Shown here in pieces: positions 15,461 to 22,355 of a stretch of DNA of 22,355 nucleotides. The notes beneath the pieces were generated by a model. It was not told the origin of the DNA and ran no database searches. It saw only the letters and a list, made by a program, of their open reading frames with translations. The DNA is from CAZSVE01 sp964610175 (GTDB lineage: Bacteria; Pseudomonadota; Gammaproteobacteria; HK1). The stretch is taken from the NCBI GenBank assembly GCA_964610175.1, contig CAZSVE010000049.1:1-22355 (forward strand), written 5' to 3'. Made by a program: the position numbers and the translations under genes. Numbering within the stretch: position 1 is the stretch's first letter; every line of letters starts with the position of its first letter.

Positions 15461-16264
15461 ATGGGAAAAATCATCGCGGTTGCCAATCAGAAAGGCGGGG
15501 TAGGCAAAACAACTACCAGCATCAACCTGGGTGCTTCCCTAGCCGCCGCCAAACGACGCGTCTTGTTGATCGATCTGGATCCACAGGGAAACGCGACCAT
15601 GGGCAGCGGCATCGATAAGAATAATCTCGATGCTTCGAGCTACGATGTGCTCATGAATGAAAAGCGGCTTGCCGATTCCCTGGTGTTCGTGGAACACAGC
15701 AAGTACATGCTGTTGCCGAGCAACGCGGATCTCACCGGTGCCGAAATCGGGTTGTTGGACGAATTTGCCCGCGAACTCCGCCTGCAACACGCCCTCGACC
15801 CGGTTCGCGGCGACTACGACTACGTAATCATCGATTGCCCGCCGACCTTGAGTATGCTCACCATCAACGCATTGGTTGCATCGGATGCAGTGATGATCCC
15901 GATACAATGCGAGTATTACGCCCTGGAGGGGCTTTCCGCGCTACTGGAAACCATCGAAAAGATACGCAGCATCCTGAATCCCAGGCTACACGTGGACGGG
16001 TTGCTGCGCACCATGTACGACACCCGCAATAACCTTTCCAATCAGGTATCCGCTCAACTGATCAAGCATTTCGGGGATAGGGTGTACGGGACCGTGATTC
16101 CCAGGAATGTGCGCCTCGCCGAGGCCCCGAGCCATGGACTGCCCGTATTGCTTTATGACAAGAATTGCAGTGGCGCACTTGCCTATTTGGCACTGGCGGG
16201 AGAATTGCTGCGCCGAGATCGGGGTTATGTCGATGAAAAGCGGCAGGAATCCGGGAAAAAATGA
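15461..16264 (+). CDS. parA: Chromosome-partitioning ATPase ParA (Soj)
   Basis: The 267-residue protein is a ParA/MinD-superfamily ATPase. It has the deviant Walker A KGGVGKTT (11-18, both signature lysines present), LLIDLDPQGNAT with Asp40, and VIIDCPPTLSMLTINAL. ParA binds DNA non-specifically with ATP and moves ParB-parS complexes to segregate the chromosome. The ATG at 15461 is one base after the rsmG stop, so translation is probably coupled. An open frame reaching back to 15245 overlaps rsmG and is not needed. parB, which nearly always follows, is absent: the next 200 bases hold no gene. Confidence 0.95.
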   Translation: MGKIIAVANQKGGVGKTTTSINLGASLAAAKRRVLLIDLDPQGNATMGSGIDKNNLDASSYDVLMNEKRLADSLVFVEHSKYMLLPSNADLTGAEIGLLDEFARELRLQHALDPVRGDYDYVIIDCPPTLSMLTINALVASDAVMIPIQCEYYALEGLSALLETIEKIRSILNPRLHVDGLLRTMYDTRNNLSNQVSAQLIKHFGDRVYGTVIPRNVRLAEAPSHGLPVLLYDKNCSGALAYLALAGELLRRDRGYVDEKRQESGKK

Positions 16265-16463
16265 AGGGCCGATGAAAAAGAAGGCCTCGTGGTTTTCGCC
16301 CGAGAAGCACAATGGAACTTTCCAAAGGAGGAGGGTAAACGTAGAGGACGTCGAAAATGCTTGTTGATTTCGACGTTGAAATGAACGGGAGCCCGCTTCG
16401 TGGACAGGGAGGGAAAGTTACTGAACTGAATTTGTTTCTCTATTTGTCGGAGAATGGTCCTAT
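16265..16463. other. Convergent spacer between parA and the sugar kinase
   Basis: This 199-base region separates two convergent genes. ACGTCGAAA (16348-16356) pairs with TTTCGACGT (16368-16376), a nine-base hairpin that may end transcription from either side, though no T-run is present. A Shine-Dalgarno-like AAAGGAGGAGGG lies at 16324-16335 without a well-placed start. It may be the leftover of a lost parB, but no convincing ParB residues remain. Confidence 0.45.
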
Positions 16464-17363
16464 TCACATAGATGAAGATTCAAGGATGGTTTCCCCGGAA
16501 AAGCAATCACGCTGTGGAATGGTGCCATGGTAACCCACGGATGCGCTTCCCCAACGAACGGCGGTCTCGAGTGCACTGGGCATGTTTTCACCCCGGCCCA
16601 AGGCGAAGGCAAGGCCTGCCGCAAACACGTCGCCGGCGCCGGTGGTGTCTTTGACGAGGACGCGGGGGGCTATTCGTTTTAGAAGTGCACCTTTCCCGTA
16701 AGCGATTGCCCCAGCGGGGCCGGATGTGATTACTACCCATTCCAGGGCGTTACCCGCAATGCGTTGCCCGACTTCGAACGGGTTGCCGAGGAAGTTGTCG
16801 TCCAGATCGGAGGCGGATCCCACCAGTACCTGTGCGGGGCGGAAAGCGTCTGTTGTTGGCGGTATGTGGGCGATGACCAGACCATGCCGGACTCGCTCCT
16901 CCAATACCTTCGTCAATGCCGGATCGGCGCTCCTCACATAGCAACAATCCGCGGGGATATGCGCCAGGTTACGCGGTAGTGGCAAGGCGGCCCGCGTTAG
17001 ATTGACTACCGTGCGCTCCCCGGCTTTATCGAGCAATACCAGGGAACGGGTGGTTTGCTCTCCCTGGCAATGGATGTGATTCACGTCGATGCCGAATCCG
17101 CGCAGCGAGTCGACTAATCGTGTCCCATGCGTGTCTTTTCCTACCGCGCTTACCACAATGGGTTTGGTGGCGATGTTTTCGCCAGATTGGATGGATGGCA
17201 TCATGGCCAATGCCATCGCGGTATTCGCGGCACCGCCTCCGATGCGTGTTTCCATTTGGCGGCCTGCGTTGTGCGAACCGGCCCGCAATGGTTCCGGCAG
17301 GTAAATAACTTCATCCCAGGCCACGGAGCCGATGATTAGGATGGTGAGAGGATCTTCTCCCAC
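16464..17363 (-). CDS. PfkB-family carbohydrate kinase
   Basis: The 299-residue protein is a ribokinase/PfkB-family sugar kinase. It has the N-terminal GGGAANTAMALA substrate-binding segment (42-53), AVGKDTHG (73-80), and the C-terminal signature DTTGAGDVFAAGLAF (239-253) with the catalytic base Asp245. It phosphorylates a sugar or nucleoside, but the sequence does not identify which. The start is GTG at 17363, with GAGGAG close upstream on the minus strand. No sugar transport or catabolic gene is adjacent, although a dead sugar ABC ATPase lies 2 kb away. It is convergent with parA. Confidence 0.88.
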   Translation of the reverse strand: MGEDPLTILIIGSVAWDEVIYLPEPLRAGSHNAGRQMETRIGGGAANTAMALAMMPSIQSGENIATKPIVVSAVGKDTHGTRLVDSLRGFGIDVNHIHCQGEQTTRSLVLLDKAGERTVVNLTRAALPLPRNLAHIPADCCYVRSADPALTKVLEERVRHGLVIAHIPPTTDAFRPAQVLVGSASDLDDNFLGNPFEVGQRIAGNALEWVVITSGPAGAIAYGKGALLKRIAPRVLVKDTTGAGDVFAAGLAFALGRGENMPSALETAVRWGSASVGYHGTIPQRDCFSGETILESSSM

Positions 17364-17631
17364 GGAGTCTCCTCATGAAGGCCGTACACGACAATTGTCA
17401 TTGTTTTCGATTTTAGGTGATTTCTTTCGACAATCGGTGGTGTGGCGAATGTTTGGACATCGTTATAAGGCGTCGAAGGATTGTCTTTCGCTGATGGGAG
17501 AAATCTTGTACCTTGGTTTCGATATCGGGCAGAAGATTTCTCACTTTGTTCGGTGGGATCGGAGCGGTGATTCTCTACGTTTTATGGATTCTTCGATTCG
17601 GTCCCGGTTTGGTCGAGGGAACGTCGTCGTA

Positions 17632-18690
17632 TCAGCGATTTTTACGGCGCTGTCGAACGGCGTCGGCAAGCGTGTGTAGCAGCAGCGCGGTGTCATCCCA
17701 GCCGATACAGGCATCGGTAATGCTTTGACCATAAGCCAACTCCTTGCCTGGCGTTACATCCTGGCGTCCCGGCGAGAAATAGCCTTCGATCATCACGCCG
17801 AAAATCCGTGAATCTCCATCGGCGATTTGGTGCGCGACATCACGCCCGACTTCCAATTGCCGCTCCGGGATCTTGCGGCTATTGGCGTGACTGAAATCGA
17901 TCATCAATCGTGGCGGCAGTCCTGCCTTTTTCAGAACCTCGATGGCATCTTCCACGCCCGCCCGATGGTAATTGGGAGATTTCCCGCCTCGCAGGATGAT
18001 ATGGCAGTCTTCATTGCCCATGGTGGAAACGATGGCCGCTTTGGCTTCTTTGGTGACCGATAGGAAGTGGTGCGGTCGCATGGCGGAACCGATGGCATCC
18101 ACGGCGATCTTGAGGTTTCCATCGGTTCCGTTCTTGAGACCCACGGGACACGATAGCCCGGAAGCCAATTCCCGGTGTACCTGACTCTCGGTGGTGCGTG
18201 CGCCGATGGCACCCCAGCTCACCAAATCCGCTACATATTGCGGCGTAATGACATCGAGGAATTCGGTCCCGGCGGGGATCCCCATGTTGTTCAGCTCCAA
18301 GAGCAAGTTCCTCGCCAGCCTTAGTCCCTTATTGATTTGGAAGCTCTCGTTCAGATCCGGATCGTTGATGAGCCCTTTCCAGCCCACCGTGGTGCGAGGT
18401 TTCTCGAAGTACACGCGCATCACGATCAGCAGATCGTCCGCGAACTTGCGTTGTATTGCCTGAAGTTCGGTGGCGTATTCCTTTGCCCCTTTGGGGTCGT
18501 GTATCGAGCACGGCCCGACAATCACGAGAAGGCGATCATCTTTTTCTTGCAGGATCTCGTGAATGGTATGTCTGGTTTCCGCGGTTGTCTTGGCCGCCTG
18601 CTCCGTGATGGGAAATTCATTGTGCACCTTCACGGGGGGGGCTACATCATCGATGGCTTTGATGCGAATATCGTCGGTATTTTGATTCAT
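17632..18690 (-). CDS. aroG: 3-deoxy-7-phosphoheptulonate synthase, class I (AroG type)
   Basis: DAHP synthase joins phosphoenolpyruvate and erythrose-4-phosphate, the first step of the shikimate pathway to aromatic amino acids. The 352-residue protein (E. coli AroG 350) carries VGPCSIHDP, MRVYFEKPRTTVGWKGLIND, GARTTESQVHRELASGLSCP, the metal and substrate segment MIDFSHANS, and SITDACIGWDDT. All are typical of the enteric-type, feedback-regulated class I enzymes. Whether it senses Phe, Tyr or Trp cannot be told with certainty. The ATG at 18690 has no strong ribosome binding site. The 5' leader holds TGCCCC-TTGC-GGGGCA (18762-18777), a possible hairpin, and no clear TyrR box. Confidence 0.94.
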   Translation of the reverse strand: MNQNTDDIRIKAIDDVAPPVKVHNEFPITEQAAKTTAETRHTIHEILQEKDDRLLVIVGPCSIHDPKGAKEYATELQAIQRKFADDLLIVMRVYFEKPRTTVGWKGLINDPDLNESFQINKGLRLARNLLLELNNMGIPAGTEFLDVITPQYVADLVSWGAIGARTTESQVHRELASGLSCPVGLKNGTDGNLKIAVDAIGSAMRPHHFLSVTKEAKAAIVSTMGNEDCHIILRGGKSPNYHRAGVEDAIEVLKKAGLPPRLMIDFSHANSRKIPERQLEVGRDVAHQIADGDSRIFGVMIEGYFSPGRQDVTPGKELAYGQSITDACIGWDDTALLLHTLADAVRQRRKNR

Positions 18691-19245
18691 TGTTCAGATG
18701 GTCGATCGTTGAGGTGATGTGGTCTTTCACTGGCTGCCGGAGGCAATTGGTGAATAACATGATGCCCCTTGCGGGGCAGGTTTTCGAAAAGTCTGCTTTT
18801 TCGATACATTGATTTGTTTGTTTCCTACTCATCTTCGCAAATGGAGTCGAATTTTACGAAACGCCGGTTTTGCTTTACTAGTGCCGGGTCATGCCTTGTC
18901 GGTTCGAGCACAAGCTTCGCTCGTTCTGATTTGGCCCTGGATATCATTTTAGCGCAAAGTAGGAATGCTTATTTTACCGTAACTTGCATGTCGAAAGAAT
19001 GCGCAACCGGTTTCGGTCCGTTACCCGTTGTCATTTCGATCGAAGGGAGAAATCCATGCGCTCGAGATCTCGAGAAAGCCAGAAGGGCTTTCCCTCCGGT
19101 GGAAATGATACCGGTTGTTCTTTGTCCGAAGGAGTTTGGTTCCGACTATGCCGGATTGGATCTCTCTGCGTTGCTATCGAAAGGCAGGAGGATAGCAAGG
19201 TGTATGGGTGGAGATGTGACGCGGGCCGTGGGTAAAAGGAGGACC
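18691..19245. other. Spacer between aroG and ligA with repeat and palindromes
   Basis: No intact gene lies here. It holds the aroG leader with a small hairpin (18762-18777), a Rep-A copy (18813-18925), the perfect 14-base palindrome CTCGAGATCTCGAG (19061-19074) and, directly after it, a GAAAGCC/GGCTTTC hairpin (19074-19080 with 19086-19092). The plus-strand open frame 18769-19704 runs through repeat and through antisense ligA and is not believed. Confidence 0.6.
18813..18925 (+). repeat. Rep-A dispersed repeat, copy 7
   Basis: This copy runs from TTTGTTTGTTTCCTACTCA through TCTTCGCAAATGGAGTCGAA to CAAGCTTCGCTCGTTC. It is the most diverged full copy: the palindrome and core both carry changes. 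TGATTTG occurs on both flanks (18810-18816 and 18927-18933), possibly a target duplication. Confidence 0.8.
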
Positions 19246-21327
19246 TCATTTCCTCTTCCCGCTCGGATGGCGGATTTTCTCCAGGAAATCCGTTTCCGCG
19301 ATGATGGCAACCTTCAACTTTTCGGCCTTGACGAGTTTCGATCCGGGATTGTCCCCGACGATAAGGGCGGTGGTCTTGCCAGACAGGCTATTGCTTACCT
19401 TGGCACCGAGAGCCCGCAAGTGCTGGCTCGCTTCTTCCCGGGACATCATCGCGAGCGTGCCGGTAATGACGAAGGTCTGTCCCAACAACGGCTTCTCGCC
19501 CGTATCGATCCCTGTGTCCAGCGAACCGTTGTTTTGTGGTACGGCATCCCAATGGATTCCGACTTCTGGACCGCACAACACATGGATGATCTCGCGGTTA
19601 TGGGACTGCGAGAAGAAGGTGACCACATATTGGGCCACGATGGGGCCCACATCGGGGACTTCCCGCAATACCTCGGAACTCGCTGCTTGCAACTTTTCCA
19701 ATGAACCGAAATGGCTCGCCAGGGAATGGGCGGTGGCTTCGCCTACCTCGCGGATACCAAGGGCGAACAGAAAACGCGCCAATGTCGTCGACTTGCTCTT
19801 TTGCAAGGCATCCAGGAGATTTTGCGCGGAGATCTTCCCCATGCGTTCCAACCCCGCCAGCGTCGAACCATCGAGACGACGGTATAGATCGGCCACGGAG
19901 CGCACAAGCCCCTGTTCTACCAGTTGGTCGACGAGTTTTTCCCCAAGACCTTCGATGTCCATGGCACGCCGACTGGCAAAGTGTCGAATGGCCTGTTTAC
20001 GCTGGGATGGACAAAAAAGGCCACCGCTACATCGCGCCACGGCCTCGCCGTCGATACGCACCACCTCGGAACCACATTCCGGGCAATGCCCCGGAATGCG
20101 AAACGGTGAGGTATCCGGGGGACGGCGGTCTTGCAATACGCGCACTACTTCGGGAATCACGTCCCCGGCTCGTCGAATCACTACCGTGTCCCCGACGCGA
20201 ACATCCTTGCGCTCCACTTCATCCTGGTTGTGCAGGGTGGCATTGGTTACCGTGACACCGCCAACCTTGACGGGTTCCAAACGGGCCACCGGTGTCACGG
20301 CACCGGTACGTCCTACCTGGACCCCGATGGCGAGTATCTTCGTTATTTGCTCTTCGGCGGGAAATTTGTGTGCAATGGCCCAACGGGGTGCACGGGCTAC
20401 ACGGCCCAGCCTGTCCTGCCATGGCAAGGAATTTACCTTGTACACCATGCCATCGATGTCGTACCCGAGCCGTGCGCGCTTTTCCATCATTCGGCGGTAA
20501 TGATCGAGACAACCTTCGGCGCCATATACTGGCTCGGAGTCCGGGTTGACGCGCAATCCCCAGCGCGATAACGCCTGCAATACCTCATCGTATTCGTTCG
20601 GCAGCTCGCCCCCTTCGATGACCCCGATGCCATAGCAGAACATGGTGAGTGGCCGGGTGGCGGTAATAGCGGGGTCCAGCTGACGAAGGCTTCCCGCTGC
20701 CGCGTTACGGGGGTTGGCGAATAGCTTGCCACCCTGTTCGTGCTGCTTTGCGTTGAGGCGCTCGAAACCCGCGGTCTCCATATACACCTCGCCGCGGATC
20801 TCCAGGACCCGTGGGAACCCCGTTCCCGACAAGCGAAGCGGTACCGACCGAATGGTGCGGATATTTTTCGTGATGTCCTCCCCTCGGGAACCATCCCCCC
20901 GGGTCGCGGCCCGGAGCAGGACGCCATTCTCGTAGCGCACGCTCACGGCCAAACCATCGATCTTCGGCTCGGCCACGTAAGGGACCTTGCCATGGGCCTC
21001 GCCCAACCTCAGGCCACCCCGCACCCGCCCATCGAATTCACGGACTTCCTGGTCATCGAAGGCGTTGTTCAGCGACAACATGGGGATGTCGTGCAAGACC
21101 TGCTCGAATTTGTCAAGGGGCGTGGAACCTACCCTTTGCGTGGGTGAGTCCGGGGTTATCGATACCGGATATTTTTTCTCCAGTGCGTCCAGTTCGCGAA
21201 ACAGATCATCGTACTCGGCGTCCGAAATCTCGGGGGCATCCAAGGTATGATATCGATGGCTGTGATAGGAAAGCGTTTCTTTGAGCGCAGCGGCGCGACG
21301 TCGAATCTCTTCCGGTATTTCTATCAT
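19246..21327 (-). CDS. ligA: NAD-dependent DNA ligase LigA
   Basis: LigA seals nicks between Okazaki fragments using NAD. The 693-residue protein (E. coli 671) is complete. It has an N-terminal Ia domain, then the adenylation domain with the AMP-accepting Lys122 in EPKIDGL, and a full OB fold. Next come a zinc finger with Cys415, Cys418, Cys433 and Cys439, helix-hairpin-helix repeats (GLGEKLVDQL, GMERMGK-like segments) and a C-terminal BRCT domain (about 605-690). The ATG at 21327 has no clear Shine-Dalgarno sequence. zipA, the usual upstream neighbour in gammaproteobacteria, is replaced by an IS1595 remnant reading away from it, whose first frame overlaps the ligA start. Confidence 0.97.
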   Translation of the reverse strand: MIEIPEEIRRRAAALKETLSYHSHRYHTLDAPEISDAEYDDLFRELDALEKKYPVSITPDSPTQRVGSTPLDKFEQVLHDIPMLSLNNAFDDQEVREFDGRVRGGLRLGEAHGKVPYVAEPKIDGLAVSVRYENGVLLRAATRGDGSRGEDITKNIRTIRSVPLRLSGTGFPRVLEIRGEVYMETAGFERLNAKQHEQGGKLFANPRNAAAGSLRQLDPAITATRPLTMFCYGIGVIEGGELPNEYDEVLQALSRWGLRVNPDSEPVYGAEGCLDHYRRMMEKRARLGYDIDGMVYKVNSLPWQDRLGRVARAPRWAIAHKFPAEEQITKILAIGVQVGRTGAVTPVARLEPVKVGGVTVTNATLHNQDEVERKDVRVGDTVVIRRAGDVIPEVVRVLQDRRPPDTSPFRIPGHCPECGSEVVRIDGEAVARCSGGLFCPSQRKQAIRHFASRRAMDIEGLGEKLVDQLVEQGLVRSVADLYRRLDGSTLAGLERMGKISAQNLLDALQKSKSTTLARFLFALGIREVGEATAHSLASHFGSLEKLQAASSEVLREVPDVGPIVAQYVVTFFSQSHNREIIHVLCGPEVGIHWDAVPQNNGSLDTGIDTGEKPLLGQTFVITGTLAMMSREEASQHLRALGAKVSNSLSGKTTALIVGDNPGSKLVKAEKLKVAIIAETDFLEKIRHPSGKRK

Positions 21328-21344
21328 GATGGGAAAATTCTGCT

Positions 21345-22050
21345 TTTGGTATCGCAGGATCTGGCAGTATTCTCGAATGTTCTCGTATCCCTCTACACAA
21401 ATGGCTATTCGCCATGTATCTAATCGTGATAGCCCGTAAGGGAATTTCCAGTCTCCAACTCTCCAAAGAACTCGATATCACTCGAAAGTCCGCATGGTGC
21501 TTGATGAATCGCATCCGCAAGGCCTGTGAAGAGGGCGATCGATTACTGCAAAAGGTTGTCGAAGTAGACGAGACTTACGTAGGCGGTAAAGACCGAAGAA
21601 TAGACACGGTAGCAAAAAGCTGCGCGTCGCCGGGCGTGGTTCTGTCGGTAAACAGGCCGTTGTCGGAATCCGGGAAAACGCGACACGGGTACCGTCGAGG
21701 CCTCCCCTGTAGCGGATACGATGCGGGAAACACTGTATTCTATGGTGGTCGATAATGTTGAAATCGGATCAACTGTTTATTCCGACGAGCACGAGGGATA
21801 TATCGGTCTTAATCTTCTCGGATACATCCATGATTCAGTCGACCATAGTGCCACAGAGTTCGTGAATGAAATGGCGCATACCAATGAGATGGAAAGCGTT
21901 TGGGCAGTGCTGAAGCGTGGATACAGTGGCGTATGTCACCACATGAGTGTTGAACACCTCTCCCGATATGTTAATGAGTTTACCTTCCGGTTGAATCAGA
22001 GAATGTTTGAGAGACGGTTGACGTATAAGTGGTTACGTATAAGTAGCTAG
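21345..22050 (+). pseudogene. IS1595-family (ISXO2-like) transposase, frameshifted and truncated
   Basis: Three frames in succession rebuild an IS1595-type DDE transposase. The first is SILECSRIPLHKWLFAMYL, the ARKGISSLQLSKELDITRKS helix-turn-helix and VEVDETYVGGK. From about 21611 comes KKLRVAGRGSVGKQAVVGIR, and from 21682 DTGTVEASPVADTMRETLYS, then SDEHEGYIGLN and the HTNEMESVWAVLKRGYSGV catalytic region. At least two frameshifts are needed. The N-terminal zinc ribbon is missing, cut at the ligA start. Near the C-terminus, residues between FRLNQ and RLTYKWL appear deleted relative to family members I recall. The stop codon lies in the end of a Rep-A copy. It is not functional. Confidence 0.88.
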
Positions 22051-22156
22051 CGAAGCTTCGCCTCAAGCCGACAAAGCATGACTCCGTTAGTAAAGCAAAA
22101 TTGGCGCCTTGTAAAACTTGATCCAATTGCGAAGCTGAGCGGGAAATAAACAAATT
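22046..22156 (-). repeat. Rep-A dispersed repeat, copy 8
   Basis: This full-length reverse copy has the intact palindrome GCGAAGCTTCGC at 22050-22061 and the intact GGGAAATAAACAAA end. Here AGCTTCGC (22054-22061) can also pair with GCGAAGCT (22129-22136), which would fold the whole element into one large hairpin. It directly adjoins the 3' end of the IS1595 pseudogene. Confidence 0.88.
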
Positions 22157-22355
22157 AATCGATGAATAAGATCATACTATGACACAGTAGGTGCTCTTTC
22201 ATTATTCGGGGTGTCAGAACCCCTACATGACCGTTAAGCGCTGTCTATGATTTCCACACGCCAAGATCCATATAGTTGGCAGGAAAACCAATAGAGGAAG
22301 TAAGTCCTTTCCAATTGAGAGATGAGCCTGAAGGGGTGTTGGAGAGGGTGAGCCG
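22157..22355. other. Terminal stretch, possible group II intron part
   Basis: No gene is visible. The last bases (GGTGTTGGAGAGGGTGAGCC and one G) end with GAGCCG, the usual first bases of bacterial group II intron domain V. The preceding GATGAGCCTGAAGGGGTG also has the look of intron RNA (from memory). A GGGGT/ACCCC hairpin lies at 22208-22223. The diagnostic part lies beyond the window. Confidence 0.3.

Noticed and set aside
17513..17728. Open frame with a membrane-like stretch (LTLFGGIGAVILYVLWILRF)
   Set aside because: It begins at a TTG without a ribosome binding site, overlaps the 3' end of aroG antisense, and the hydrophobic run is a single short segment.
18769..19704. A 311-residue plus-strand open frame
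   Set aside because: It runs through Rep-A copy 7 and then antisense through the 3' end of ligA.
19301..20500. A 399-residue plus-strand open frame
   Set aside because: It lies entirely antisense to ligA, is rich in Ser, Arg, Pro and Thr, and has no family features. It is a shadow of GC-rich coding DNA.
1..22355. CRISPR arrays, tRNA or rRNA genes
   Set aside because: No regularly spaced short repeats, no tRNA cloverleaf with a T-loop, and no rRNA sequence were seen. The Rep-A copies are far apart and in mixed orientation.

Overview
The window looks like chromosomal DNA of a gammaproteobacterium. The gene order yceD-rpmF-plsX-fabH-(fabD missing)-fabG-acpP-fabF, an AroG-type class I DAHP synthase, an rsmG-parA pair, a bacterial Acs and an NAD-dependent LigA all fit that group. 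I cannot name a genus. The genome looks loosened and repeat-ridden. Spacers between housekeeping genes are hundreds of bases long. They are filled with copies of a short dispersed repeat, transposase remnants and gene debris, as in host-associated or IS-expanded genomes (inference).

Bases 1-8275 hold the fatty-acid and phospholipid cluster: yceD, rpmF, plsX, fabH, fabG, acpP and fabF, all on the plus strand, closed by a strong rho-independent terminator at 8238-8275. PlsX starts phospholipid synthesis. FabH, FabG, AcpP and FabF start, reduce, carry and extend acyl chains. FabD, which normally lies between fabH and fabG, is not there. This segment is visibly AT-richer in wobble positions and spacers than what follows.

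Bases 8276-14691 hold an orphan GspE/PilB-family secretion or pilus ATPase with an N-terminal MshEN-type c-di-GMP motif, then acetyl-CoA synthetase (acs). Around them are repeat-filled spacers with IS5-like debris, a winged-helix remnant, two copies of a second (about 85 bp) repeat, and a decayed sugar-ABC-transporter ATPase gene (minus strand).

Bases 14692-21327 hold rsmG-parA (plus strand, one base apart, no parB or mnmG beside them). Convergent to them on the minus strand are a PfkB-family sugar kinase, DAHP synthase and ligA. Bases 21328-22355 hold a frameshifted IS1595-family transposase, another repeat copy, and a terminal stretch that may be part of a group II intron.

The most notable unexplained element is a family of eight clear copies of a repeat of about 112 bp (here called Rep-A), in both orientations and never inside an intact gene. 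One end carries a T-rich TTTGTTTATTTCCCGC-like motif, the middle a GGATCAAGTTTT core, and the other end the perfect palindrome GCGAAGCTTCGC followed by CTAGTT. It resembles a MITE or ERIC-like element. I recognise no published family.
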